A DNA stretch of 8,453 bases from Pseudomonadota bacterium (GTDB lineage: Bacteria > Pseudomonadota > Alphaproteobacteria > Rhodobacterales > Rhodobacteraceae): assembly GCA_021813645.1 (NCBI GenBank), contig JAKAJW010000228.1, positions 1-8,453 of the forward strand. The letters run 5' to 3'. The notes under the pieces are model-generated. The model searched no databases, had not been told where the DNA came from, and saw only the letters and a list, made by a program, of their open reading frames with translations. Positions 1-6,156 of the stretch are shown here, in pieces. Position numbers and translations under genes: made by a program. The first letter of the stretch is position 1; every line of letters starts with the position of its first letter.

Positions 1-216
1 GATCAGGTCGGGCTTCATCCCCACCACCGAATAGCGCCCGCGCACCTCGCCGCCGGTGACGCTTTCCAGCATGAAGCTGTCCTTGCGCGCCTCGGCCAGC
101 TTCAGCATCAGGCTGACCGGCGTATCCAGATCAGCGGCCAGCCGCATGTAGACGACCTGGTTGCGGCCGGCGTTCCAGCCGGCCTCGAAGCTCTCATAGG
201 AGGGGGTCAGGTCCAA
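1..216 (-). CDS. trpE: Anthranilate synthase component I, N-terminal part (runs off the left edge)
   Basis: TrpE converts chorismate, with ammonia from the TrpG glutaminase subunit, to anthranilate, the first committed step of tryptophan synthesis in the cytoplasm. Only the first 72 codons lie in the window and they read open to the edge. The translation starts LDLTPSYESFEAGWNAGRNQ and continues through VVYMRLAADLDTPVSLMLKL, SFMLESV and RGRYSVVGMKPDLI. This is the characteristic anthranilate synthase N-terminal domain, which carries the feedback tryptophan-binding LLES-type element (here MLES, about residues 51-54). No ATG fits the expected N-terminus. I chose TTG at 214-216 because a GAGG ribosome-binding site lies 6 nt before it. 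An upstream in-frame TTG at 226-228 overlaps the ppiD stop but has no such site. The gene starts 8 nt after the ppiD stop, so the two are probably co-transcribed and perhaps translationally coupled. The family is confident; the exact start is less so. Confidence 0.9.
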   Translation of the reverse strand, partial: MDLTPSYESFEAGWNAGRNQVVYMRLAADLDTPVSLMLKLAEARKDSFMLESVTGGEVRGRYSVVGMKPDLI

Positions 217-222
217 GGCCGG

Positions 223-226
223 CCTC
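223..226 (-). promoter_or_regulatory. Ribosome-binding site of trpE
   Basis: GAGG on the minus strand, overlapping the TGA stop of ppiD and 6 nt before the TTG start of trpE. It decides in favour of this start over the TTG at 226-228. Its overlap with the preceding stop codon is typical of coupled translation. Confidence 0.5.
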
Positions 227-2069
227 AATGGAACTGGGCGTTCACCGCCGCGATCGCCGCCTTGTCGAGCGAGATCTTGGTGTGCCGCAGCACCCCGGTG
301 GCGAACATGTTGAATCCGTCGTCGGCGATGCCTTGGGCGGCCTGCGACTCCAGCGCGGCGCGCATCTGGGCCACGTCATTGTCCTTCGGATCGGCCGGCT
401 GGATCTGCTCGAGCTTGGCGACGAAGGCGGCGTCGGCGGCCTCGGCGGTGGCAAGTTCGCCCGGCGCCTTCAGCTTGAACAGATCGGTCAGCAGCGTCTT
501 CGGCGCGCCGTCGATGAAATCCGTGCGCGTCACCGGCTGGACCGTCTCGACCTTGCCGAAGCCGGCCAGATCGGCGCCGCCTTGCACTGCCTTGGCGATC
601 TCCTCGGCCCGCGCCTTCAGGGCCTTGGCGGTCGCCTCCGCCGTCCAGCCGGCCTTCACCTTGTCGGCCACCTTGTCGAACGGGATCAGCGCCGCCGGCC
701 GGACCTTGTCGAGCTGAAGCGCCGCGATGCCGCCGTCCTTCAGCTGGATCAGCGTGGGATAGTCGCCCGCCTTCACCTTTTCAGCCGCGGTGCGGAAGGC
801 CGGATAGGCGGCCATGCCCGCGGAATCGCCGGCGGTGAAGTCGAGATGGCCGAGCTGCATCGGCGTCTCCTTCACCAGATCCTGCAGCGTCGCCCCGCCG
901 GCCAGCTTGTCATTGATCGTCTCGACCTGATCCGAGATTTCCTGCTGCGCCTTCTGCAGCTTCAGCGACTGGCCGAGCTCGGGCTTGGCCTCATCGAAGC
1001 TGGTCGACTTGCCCGGGGTGATCGCCGTCACCCGAAACAGCGCCGGCCCGAGCGAGGACATCTCCGGCCCGGCCACGCCAGGCGCCTGCAGCGCGAAGAC
1101 CACCGGCCCGGCCTGCTTGGACAGATCGGCCTCGGTCACCGGGCCGAGCGCGATGTCGGCGGCCTTCAGGCCGCGTTCCGCGACCAGCTGATCGAAGGTC
1201 TTCTTGCCGGCGTCGAGCTCGGCCTTGGCCGCCTGCGCCGCCGCCATGTCCGGATAGACCAGCCGTTCAACGGTGCGGGTCTCCGGGCTTTCGAACTGCG
1301 CCTTGTTCTTGTCGTAGAGCTCCTGCAGCGTCTTGTCGTCGATGGCGATCTTGCCGGCCAGCATGTCCGGGGTCAGCGCCGCATAGGTGATGACCTTCGC
1401 CTCGGGGGCGGTGAAGTCGGGCTTGTGCGCCTCGTAATAGGCCTTCAGCTCCGCCTCGGTCGGCGCCGGCACCGGGGTTTGCAGATCCGCCGCGGTGATC
1501 TTCAGCAGCGAGAAGCCGCGCCGTTCGCCGGCATAGTCGCTGACGGCGGTGACGTATTCGGCCGGCGCCGGCACCGTCCCGGTCAGCGCGGTCTGCAGGA
1601 TCTCGCGCGAAAGCTGCTTGCGCATATTGGTCTCGAACTCGCCGGTGCTCAGCCCGTTCTGTTGCAGCGCAAACTTGTAGGCTGTCATGTCGAAGCCGCC
1701 GTTCAGGCCGTGGAAGGCCGCGATCTGCTCGATCGCGCTGCGCAGCGCCTTATTGCCGATCGAAATCCCGAGCTTGTTGTCCTCGTTGTCCAGCGCGGCC
1801 GTCACCACCAGGCGCTGCTGCACCAGGCCGTCGATGCCAAGCTGCAGCGCCTGGGCGGCGGTCAGATCCTTGCCGTATTGCGCTCGATAGGTGTCGAGTT
1901 CCTGCGACAGCGCCTTGGAATATTCCTGGATCGGGATCTGCTGATCGCCCACCGTGCCGATCGAGGTCAGCCCGCCGCCGAAATTGGTCACGCCATAGCC
2001 ACCCAGACCGAAGACGATCGCCCCCAGCATGATCCAGGCGAAGGCCTTCATGCCCTTTTCGCTTCGCAT
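225..2069 (-). CDS. ppiD: Membrane-anchored periplasmic peptidyl-prolyl isomerase/chaperone, PpiD/SurA-N type
   Basis: This 614-residue protein has the PpiD layout. A short basic N-terminus is followed by one membrane segment at about residues 8-28 (FAWIMLGAIVFGLGGYGV), and the rest should be periplasmic. A SurA_N-like helical chaperone region spans about residues 36-160 (SIGTVGDQQIPIQEYSKAL, then LVQQRLVV near 82-89 and FETNMRKQLSREIL near 145-158). A weakly conserved parvulin-like PpiC domain lies at about 262-352 (ETRTVERLVYPD onwards), followed by helical and C-terminal segments. Family members help outer-membrane and secreted proteins fold after Sec export; E. coli PpiD has little isomerase activity, and the parvulin core here also looks degenerate. 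The start is supported by GGGAG about 8 nt before the ATG; an internal ATG at codon 7 has a site too close to it. The 70-nt gap upstream carries a weak candidate promoter, and trpE follows 8 nt downstream. Confidence 0.9.
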   Translation of the reverse strand: MRSEKGMKAFAWIMLGAIVFGLGGYGVTNFGGGLTSIGTVGDQQIPIQEYSKALSQELDTYRAQYGKDLTAAQALQLGIDGLVQQRLVVTAALDNEDNKLGISIGNKALRSAIEQIAAFHGLNGGFDMTAYKFALQQNGLSTGEFETNMRKQLSREILQTALTGTVPAPAEYVTAVSDYAGERRGFSLLKITAADLQTPVPAPTEAELKAYYEAHKPDFTAPEAKVITYAALTPDMLAGKIAIDDKTLQELYDKNKAQFESPETRTVERLVYPDMAAAQAAKAELDAGKKTFDQLVAERGLKAADIALGPVTEADLSKQAGPVVFALQAPGVAGPEMSSLGPALFRVTAITPGKSTSFDEAKPELGQSLKLQKAQQEISDQVETINDKLAGGATLQDLVKETPMQLGHLDFTAGDSAGMAAYPAFRTAAEKVKAGDYPTLIQLKDGGIAALQLDKVRPAALIPFDKVADKVKAGWTAEATAKALKARAEEIAKAVQGGADLAGFGKVETVQPVTRTDFIDGAPKTLLTDLFKLKAPGELATAEAADAAFVAKLEQIQPADPKDNDVAQMRAALESQAAQGIADDGFNMFATGVLRHTKISLDKAAIAAVNAQFH

Positions 2070-2108
2070 TGCTTCTCCCTCGGCCTTTGGCTTGCGGTTT
2101 GGGCCAGA

Positions 2109-2137
2109 CGTGTATTGCGTCAGGCGCGGGCGGGCAA
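2109..2137 (-). promoter_or_regulatory. Candidate promoter for ppiD-trpE
   Basis: On the minus strand a TTGCCC box (2132-2137) and a TACACG box (2109-2114) are separated by 17 nt, in the gap between the aminotransferase stop and the ppiD start. The -10 element matches the consensus poorly, as is common for GC-rich alphaproteobacteria, so this is only a plausible reading. Transcription could also continue from the aminotransferase gene. Confidence 0.25.
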
Positions 2138-2139
2138 GC

Positions 2140-3318
2140 TCAGATCGCGAAGGTCTGAAGCCGGTCGAACAGCCGGCCGATCCCGGCCCGGTCGACGTTG
2201 GCGAAGGCGATCCGCAGCTGCCGCGCCCCTTCCGTCGCCCCCGCCGGCTGGAACATCGTCCCCGGCAGCATCAGCACCCCGGCCTCGGCCACCAGCCGCT
2301 TGCAGAGCGCGTCGGAGGCGAGCGGGAAGGGATGCTCGGCATAGGCGAAATAGGCGCCGCAGCCGAGCAGCTTCCAGCCGTCGAGCTGGGGGAAGCCCTC
2401 GGTGATCGCTGCCCGACGGTCGAGGATCTCGGCGCGCTCGCCGGCCAGCCATTGGCCCAGGTTGCGCATCCCCCAGAGCGCCGCGCGCTGGCCGAGCTGA
2501 TTGGGGCAGATCGCCACGGTGTCGAGGAACTTCTCCACCTCGGCGAGCCGCGCCGCCGAGGCCATCGCCGCGCCGACCCGATGCCCGGTCAACCGGTAGG
2601 CCTTGGAGAAGGAATAGAGATGGATCAGCGTCTCCGCCCAGTCCGGATCGGTGAACAGCGCATGCGGCCGGCCGCTGCGGCCGTCGAAATCGCGGTAGGT
2701 CTCGTCGAGGATAAGGGCGATGCCGCGCGCCTTGGCCAGGTCGTAGAAGGCCTGCACCACCTCGCCGGGATATTCCACGCCGCCCGGATTGTTCGGGCTG
2801 ACCAGCACGATGGCCCGGGTCCGGGGGCCGATCAGTGCCGCGGCTTGCTCGGGCTCGGGGAGCAGGCTCGCCCCGGTCGGCAGCGCCACCGTCTCCACCC
2901 CGCCCATGTCGAGCCACATCTTGTGGTTGAAGTACCAGGGCGTCGGCAGGATCACCTGATCGCCTTCGCCGGCCAGCGTCGCCAGCACCGCGCAGAACGC
3001 CTGGTTGCAGCCCGAGGTGATCGCCACCTGGGCGGGCGCGATCTGTCCGCCATAGGCGACCGACCACTGGCTGGCCAGCTCGGCGCGCAGCTCGGGCAGG
3101 CCCAGCACCGGGCCATAGAGATGCGCCGCGTCATCGGTCAGCGCCGCCTCGGCGATCGCCTCGCGCAGCGCTCGCGGTGGCGGTTCGACCGGGGCGGCCT
3201 GGCTGACGTTGATAAGCTCGCGCCCGGGCGGAAAGCTGACCCCGTCGAGCCAGCGCCGCGCCTCCATCACCGGCGGCGGGAAGGTGGCGGCCATGCGGGG
3301 ATTCAGAACACGGATCAT
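2140..3318 (-). CDS. Class I/II (fold type I) PLP-dependent aminotransferase, substrate unknown
   Basis: This 392-residue protein is a complete fold-type-I aminotransferase of the aspartate/aromatic superfamily (COG0436-like). The signature residues are in place: HLYGPVLGLPELR (67-79, substrate-side loop with Y69), TSGCNQAF (101-108, phosphate-binding turn), SPNNPGG (174-180, N177 binding the cofactor), DETYRDF (205-211, D205 to the pyridine nitrogen and Y208 to O3'), SFSKAYRLTGHRVG (236-249, Schiff-base lysine K239 and phosphate-binding R247), and LRIAFAN (368-374, R369 binding the substrate carboxylate). It should move an amino group between an amino acid and a 2-oxo acid in the cytoplasm; the sequence does not tell me which pair. 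GAGG lies 5 nt before the ATG. It sits alone between a hairpin-containing gap and the ppiD promoter region, so it is probably its own transcription unit or leads into ppiD. The neighbours give no clear hint of substrate. Confidence 0.92.
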   Translation of the reverse strand: MIRVLNPRMAATFPPPVMEARRWLDGVSFPPGRELINVSQAAPVEPPPRALREAIAEAALTDDAAHLYGPVLGLPELRAELASQWSVAYGGQIAPAQVAITSGCNQAFCAVLATLAGEGDQVILPTPWYFNHKMWLDMGGVETVALPTGASLLPEPEQAAALIGPRTRAIVLVSPNNPGGVEYPGEVVQAFYDLAKARGIALILDETYRDFDGRSGRPHALFTDPDWAETLIHLYSFSKAYRLTGHRVGAAMASAARLAEVEKFLDTVAICPNQLGQRAALWGMRNLGQWLAGERAEILDRRAAITEGFPQLDGWKLLGCGAYFAYAEHPFPLASDALCKRLVAEAGVLMLPGTMFQPAGATEGARQLRIAFANVDRAGIGRLFDRLQTFAI

Positions 3319-3329
3319 CGGTGCCTCGG

Positions 3330-3352
3330 GCTAGGAACAGCGCGACCCTAGC
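3330..3352. repeat. Inverted repeat GCTAGG-N11-CCTAGC upstream of the aminotransferase gene
   Basis: Two perfect 6-bp arms (3330-3335 and 3347-3352) lie 17 bp apart centre to centre, starting 12 bp before the aminotransferase ATG. The right arm overlaps the candidate -10 box of that gene. The size and position fit a dimeric repressor site, but six-base arms can arise by chance and no regulator is known. Confidence 0.35.
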
Positions 3353-3372
3353 AGCGGCGCCGGAGGGTGCAA
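3345..3372 (-). promoter_or_regulatory. Candidate promoter for the aminotransferase gene
   Basis: On the minus strand TTGCAC (3367-3372) and TAGGGT (3345-3350) are separated by 16 nt, with the ATG 26 nt beyond the -10 box. Both boxes match the sigma-70 consensus at only three positions. The location between a hairpin and a gene start, and the overlap with an inverted repeat, make it the best candidate in this gap. Confidence 0.3.
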
Positions 3373-3373
3373 G

Positions 3374-3419
3374 CCGTCTGCCGCCGGCCCGGGGCGAAAA
3401 CCCTCGGGGCCGAAGACGG
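3374..3419 (-). terminator. GC-rich hairpin after the DUF2127 gene, possible terminator
   Basis: An outer 6-bp pair of arms, CCGTCT (3374-3379) and AGACGG (3414-3419), encloses a stronger inner stem. There GGCCCGGGG (3386-3394) pairs with CCCTCGGGGCC (3401-3411) with two bulges around a six-base loop. It begins 11 nt after the stop of the DUF2127 gene, so it may end the fabI-gpt-DUF2127 transcript. No T run follows on the minus strand, so any termination would be weak or Rho-assisted. It could instead stabilise the mRNA 3' end. Confidence 0.3.
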
Positions 3420-3430
3420 GGGGAGGGCGC

Positions 3431-3925
3431 TCAGCCCTGCCGCGCGGCGCGCGTCACTCGCCATTCGCGCCAGACCAGCGCGATCACGACGAGATCGAAC
3501 AGCGACAGCGCCACCAGCACCGGCGCATGGGTTAGCCAGAAGCGTTCCAGCTGATAGATCACGAAGCCGGTCAACACCGCCATCGAGGCCGGGTGCGCCC
3601 AGGGCTTTTTCGCCAGCAGCGCCACCACCACGCTCAGGTTCAAGACGCCGTGGCCAAACAGATAGATCGACCAGAAGGTCTCGCGGTTGACCGAGAAATC
3701 GTGCAGCGCCTGGATCAGCGCATGGGCGAAGGGATCGGGTGCCGCCCGCGCCAGGTCATGGCCGGTGATCTGCGCAAGATGCTTCATCCATCCGGTCTGT
3801 TCGGCCACCAGGAGCAGCACCGCGCCGACAAGCTGTGACGCCCCGATCGTCGCCTGGATGCCGAGGCTGACGAGATAGCTTTCATGCAGCAGATGCGCGC
3901 TGCGGCTTTCCGGTTCGGTCGTCAT
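3431..3925 (-). CDS. DUF2127 family integral membrane protein of unknown function
   Basis: This is a 164-residue hydrophobic protein with four likely membrane helices at about residues 18-41, 84-105, 110-130 and 134-152, and short charged termini. The opening HLLHESYLVSLGIQ, the central FWSIYLFGHGVLNL, the VIYQLERFW segment and the closing LFDLVVIALVWREWR are the pattern I associate with DUF2127 predicted membrane proteins. The loop between helices 1 and 2 (about 42-83) is unusually long and polar for such a small protein. No catalytic motif is visible, and I assign no function. It starts 31 nt after the gpt stop with no convincing ribosome-binding site, so it may depend on readthrough translation from gpt. 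No alternative in-frame start lies between the gpt stop and this ATG. It is probably the last gene of the fabI-gpt transcript. Confidence 0.8.
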   Translation of the reverse strand: MTTEPESRSAHLLHESYLVSLGIQATIGASQLVGAVLLLVAEQTGWMKHLAQITGHDLARAAPDPFAHALIQALHDFSVNRETFWSIYLFGHGVLNLSVVVALLAKKPWAHPASMAVLTGFVIYQLERFWLTHAPVLVALSLFDLVVIALVWREWRVTRAARQG

Positions 3926-3956
3926 GCCAGGGTCGAAGCCAAGGTCGATCTCAGGG

Positions 3957-4463
3957 TCAGTCTCGCCCGCGATAGGGCTCCACGTATTGCAGCGCCATGT
4001 CCCAGGGGAAGAAGATCCAGGTGTCCTGGGAAACCTCGGTGATATAGGTGTCCACCATCGCCCGGCCCTGCGGCTTGGCGTAGACGGTGGCGAAATGCGC
4101 CTTCGGATAGAGCGCGCGTACCAGTTCCAGCGTCTTGCCGGTATCGACCAGATCGTCGACCACCAACACGCCTTCGCCGTCCTGGCCCATGATCTCGGCC
4201 TGCGGCGCCTTGATGACCCGGGGCGGGGTCTGCGCCTGATGGTTGTAGCTCTTCACCGAGATCGTATCGACCAGGCGGATGTCCAGCTCGCGTGCCACGA
4301 TCATCGCCGGCGCCATGCCGCCGCGGGTGATCGCCACCACCGCCCGCCAAGCGCCGCCGTCCGGGCCCCGCTTGTCGAGCCGCCAGGCCAGCGCCCGCGC
4401 ATCGCGGTGGATCTGGTCCCAGGAGACGTGGAAGCCCTTCTCGTGCGGCAGCCGGTCGGTCAT
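3957..4463 (-). CDS. gpt: Xanthine-(guanine) phosphoribosyltransferase
   Basis: This 168-residue enzyme joins free xanthine or guanine to PRPP, giving XMP or GMP in purine salvage. It matches E. coli Gpt along most of its length. RGG (47-49) is the pyrophosphate loop; ELDIRLVDTISVKSYNH (59-75) matches the segment ahead of the flexible loop; VLVVDDLVDTGKT (99-111) is the PRPP-binding motif with both aspartates; YPKAHFATVYAKPQGR (119-134) includes K121, which reads the purine 6-oxo group; and DTWIFFPWDM (147-156) closes the base pocket. It is slightly longer than the 152-residue E. coli enzyme, with a short extension before the shared core. I chose the ATG at 4463 because GAGGAG lies 8 nt upstream and family members start with this MxDRLPHEKGFH sequence; a longer frame reaching 4682 merely runs through fabI. 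The ribosome-binding site lies inside the last fabI codons and the gap to the fabI stop is 2 nt, so the two are co-translated. Confidence 0.93.
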   Translation of the reverse strand: MTDRLPHEKGFHVSWDQIHRDARALAWRLDKRGPDGGAWRAVVAITRGGMAPAMIVARELDIRLVDTISVKSYNHQAQTPPRVIKAPQAEIMGQDGEGVLVVDDLVDTGKTLELVRALYPKAHFATVYAKPQGRAMVDTYITEVSQDTWIFFPWDMALQYVEPYRGRD

Positions 4464-4465
4464 GG

Positions 4466-5308
4466 TCAATGCTCCTCGCCCTTGCCGTTGCCGTTGCGCC
4501 CGGTCACCACATCGATGTCCGGTGCATCGACCGCTTTCATGCCGACCACATGATAGCCGGCATCGACATGCAGCACTTCCCCCGTGGTGCCCGAGCCGAG
4601 ATCCGACAGCAGATAGAGCGCGGATTTGCCGACCTCGTCCTGGGTCACGTTGCGCCGCAGCGGCGAGTTCAGCTCGTTCCACTTCATGATATAGCGGAAA
4701 TCGCCGATGCCGGAGGCCGCCAGCGTCTTGATCGGCCCGGCCGAGATCGCGTTCACGCGGATGCCGTCCTTGCCGAGATCCTCGGCCATGTAGCGCACGC
4801 TGGCCTCCAAGGCCGCCTTGGCCACGCCCATCACATTATAGTGTGGCATCACCCGCTCGGCGCCGTAATAGGTCAGCGTCAGCATCGCGCCGCCGGCCGA
4901 CATCAGCGCCGCCGCCCGCCGCGCCACCGCGGTGAAGGAATAGACGGAGATGTCCATCGTCATCAGGAAATTGTCGCGGCTGGTGTCGACATAGCGGCCG
5001 CGCAATTCGGTCTTGTCGGAGAAACCGATGGCATGGACGATGAAATCCAGCCCGCCCCAGGCCTTTTCGATCTCGCCGAACAGCGCGTCGAGCGAGGCCT
5101 CTTCGGCCACGTTGCATTCGTACAGCTTGTCGGCCCCGACCTGTGCCGCCAGGGGCTCCACGCGCTTCTTGAGCGCCTCGCCCTGATAGGAGAAGGCGAG
5201 CTCCGCCCCCGCGTCCGCACAGGCCTTCGCGATGCCCCAGGCGATGGACTTGTCATTGGCCAGGCCCATGATCAGGCCGCGTTTGCCGTCCATAAGGCGT
5301 GTTGACAT
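4466..5308 (-). CDS. fabI: Enoyl-[acyl-carrier-protein] reductase (NADH), FabI
   Basis: FabI performs the last reduction of each type II fatty-acid elongation cycle, reducing trans-2-enoyl-ACP with NADH. The 280-residue sequence is a full-length atypical short-chain dehydrogenase. It has a glycine-rich nucleotide site GLIMGLANDKSIAWGIAK (11-28), IGF (94-96), and the catalytic set Y147 (in TYYGAER), Y157 and K164 (YNVMGVAK), corresponding to E. coli Y146, Y156 and K163. The substrate-binding segment ISAGPIKTLAASGI (188-201) and the ending TTGEVLHVDAGYH (241-253) follow, then a short hydrophilic tail rich in G, N and E. Positions matching E. coli G93, M159 and F203 are G95, M160 and F204, all unchanged, so nothing suggests built-in triclosan resistance. 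GAGG lies 7 nt before the ATG. It heads a minus-strand unit with gpt and is divergent from pdxH. Confidence 0.96.
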   Translation of the reverse strand: MSTRLMDGKRGLIMGLANDKSIAWGIAKACADAGAELAFSYQGEALKKRVEPLAAQVGADKLYECNVAEEASLDALFGEIEKAWGGLDFIVHAIGFSDKTELRGRYVDTSRDNFLMTMDISVYSFTAVARRAAALMSAGGAMLTLTYYGAERVMPHYNVMGVAKAALEASVRYMAEDLGKDGIRVNAISAGPIKTLAASGIGDFRYIMKWNELNSPLRRNVTQDEVGKSALYLLSDLGSGTTGEVLHVDAGYHVVGMKAVDAPDIDVVTGRNGNGKGEEH

Positions 5309-5332
5309 GAAGGATCCTCGCCCACCTAAGCT
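5302..5332 (+). promoter_or_regulatory. Candidate plus-strand promoter for pdxH
   Basis: A perfect TTGACA (5302-5307) overlaps the fabI start codon. A weak TAAGCT box lies at 5327-5332 after a 19-nt spacer, longer than ideal. If used it would give an untranslated leader of about 130 nt before pdxH. The exact -35 match is striking in GC-rich DNA, but the poor -10 keeps confidence low. Confidence 0.3.
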
Positions 5333-5349
5333 CTAGCGCCATCCTCTAG
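5331..5349. repeat. Direct repeat of CTCTAG in the fabI-pdxH divergent region
   Basis: CTCTAG occurs at 5331-5336 and 5344-5349, 13 bp apart, within 45 bp upstream of fabI. Each copy contains the rare tetranucleotide CTAG. It lies where a fabI promoter or operator would be expected, but I see no clear -35/-10 pair for fabI around it. A binding site for a fatty-acid regulator is possible but unsupported. Confidence 0.25.
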
Positions 5350-5458
5350 GCGATGATGGCGGGCGCATCAAGGGCGGCCGCTCGCGCCGGGGCCGGTCGG
5401 GCGGCTTGCCGGGCTGGCCGAATTGGGCGAGGAAGGCAGCGACGGACCGCAGATCGCC

Positions 5459-5464
5459 GAGGGG
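5459..5464 (+). promoter_or_regulatory. Ribosome-binding site of pdxH
   Basis: GAGGGG lies 8 nt before the ATG at 5473. It settles the start there instead of the in-frame ATG at 5353, whose extra 40 residues are arginine- and alanine-rich low-complexity sequence unlike PdxH. Confidence 0.6.
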
Positions 5465-5472
5465 GGCGCAGC

Positions 5473-6090
5473 ATGAGTGACAGAACCGGCATCTTCGCGG
5501 GCGAGGACCCTTTCGCCATCGCGCGCGCCTGGCTCGCCGAGGCCGAGCCGGTCGAGCCGAACGACGCCAATGCGATCGCGCTGGCCACGGTCGACGCCGA
5601 CGGCCTGCCCAATGTCCGCATGGTGCTGTTGAAGGACATCGAGCCGGCCGCCTTCGTCTTCTACACCAACTACGGCAGCGCCAAGGGGCGCGAGCTGGAG
5701 GGCGAGGGGCCGGGGCAGGGCAAGGCCGCCTTCGTGCTGCATTGGAAAAGCCTGCGCCGGCAGATCCGGGTCCGCGGCCTGGTGTCGCGGGAGGAGGGGC
5801 CGCAGGCCGATGCCTATTTCGCCTCCCGCTCGCTCAAGAGCCGGCTCGGCGCCTGGGCCTCGCAGCAGTCCCAGCCGCTTGCCTCGCGCGGGGCACTTCT
5901 TGCCGAAGTGGCGAAGATCACTGCGCAAAAGGGCGCTCATCCGCCCCGGCCGGCGTTCTGGGGCGGTTTCCGCCTGCAGCCGCTTGAGATAGAGTTCTGG
6001 GCAGACGGTGCCTTTCGGCTGCACGACCGGTTCCGTTGGCGGCGGGCCGCCGTCGATGGGCCGTGGGCGGTCGACCGCCTGAACCCGTGA
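5473..6090 (+). CDS. pdxH: Pyridoxine/pyridoxamine 5'-phosphate oxidase
   Basis: PdxH is an FMN enzyme that oxidises pyridoxine or pyridoxamine 5'-phosphate to PLP, the final step of vitamin B6 synthesis and salvage in the cytoplasm; it works as a dimer. The 205-residue protein shows the family signatures in order: NAIALATVDADGLPNVRMVLLK (starting at 33; R49 and K54 bind FMN and substrate), FVFYTNYGSAKGREL (61-75, FMN phosphate loop with Y64, T65, S69 and K71), LRRQIRVRG (94-102), the YFASRSLKSRLGAWAS segment (115-130) with SQQSQ-type residues, PPRPAFWGGFRLQP (157-170), IEFW (173-176), RLHDRF (182-187, with R182 and H184 contacting substrate) and the closing WAVDRLNP. Length and ends agree with the family. 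It is the first gene of the plus-strand block, divergent from fabI. Two small palindromes follow its stop but there is no clear terminator. Confidence 0.95.
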   Translation: MSDRTGIFAGEDPFAIARAWLAEAEPVEPNDANAIALATVDADGLPNVRMVLLKDIEPAAFVFYTNYGSAKGRELEGEGPGQGKAAFVLHWKSLRRQIRVRGLVSREEGPQADAYFASRSLKSRLGAWASQQSQPLASRGALLAEVAKITAQKGAHPPRPAFWGGFRLQPLEIEFWADGAFRLHDRFRWRRAAVDGPWAVDRLNP

Positions 6091-6107
6091 ATTTCACGCT
6101 TCGCGAA
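6086..6107. repeat. Two adjacent small palindromes at the pdxH stop
   Basis: CGTGAATTTCACG (6086-6098), symmetric around a central T, overlaps the pdxH stop. TTCGCGAA (6100-6107), a perfect 8-bp palindrome, follows immediately. The arms are too close together to form stable RNA hairpins, so any role would be as protein-binding DNA sites upstream of the cold-shock gene. Chance is a fair explanation. Confidence 0.25.
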
Positions 6108-6156
6108 TTGCGCGGGCTGGCAAAGCGCTCCGTTTTGGGGTTGTATTGATCGGATC

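Noticed and set aside
228..2405. A 725-codon open frame on the plus strand, opposite ppiD and the aminotransferase 3' end
   Set aside because: It is rich in R, L, G and H with no domain, spans the gap between two well-supported opposite-strand genes, and is what G/C-biased third codon positions produce on the antisense strand.
2029..3351. A 440-codon plus-strand frame opposite the aminotransferase gene
   Set aside because: Its composition is antisense shadow (R, H, Q, G rich), while the minus-strand frame has every catalytic motif of a PLP aminotransferase.
4464..4682. Longer gpt start reaching back to 4682
   Set aside because: The extension lies wholly inside fabI in another frame and has no similarity to Gpt; ATG 4463 has a good ribosome-binding site and the typical N-terminus.
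4469..5305. A 278-codon plus-strand frame almost exactly opposite fabI
   Set aside because: It mirrors fabI codon for codon, is low-complexity and has no recognisable motif.
5353..5472. Longer pdxH start at ATG 5353
   Set aside because: It adds 40 arginine/alanine-rich residues unlike PdxH, while ATG 5473 has GAGGGG 8 nt upstream and gives the normal family length.
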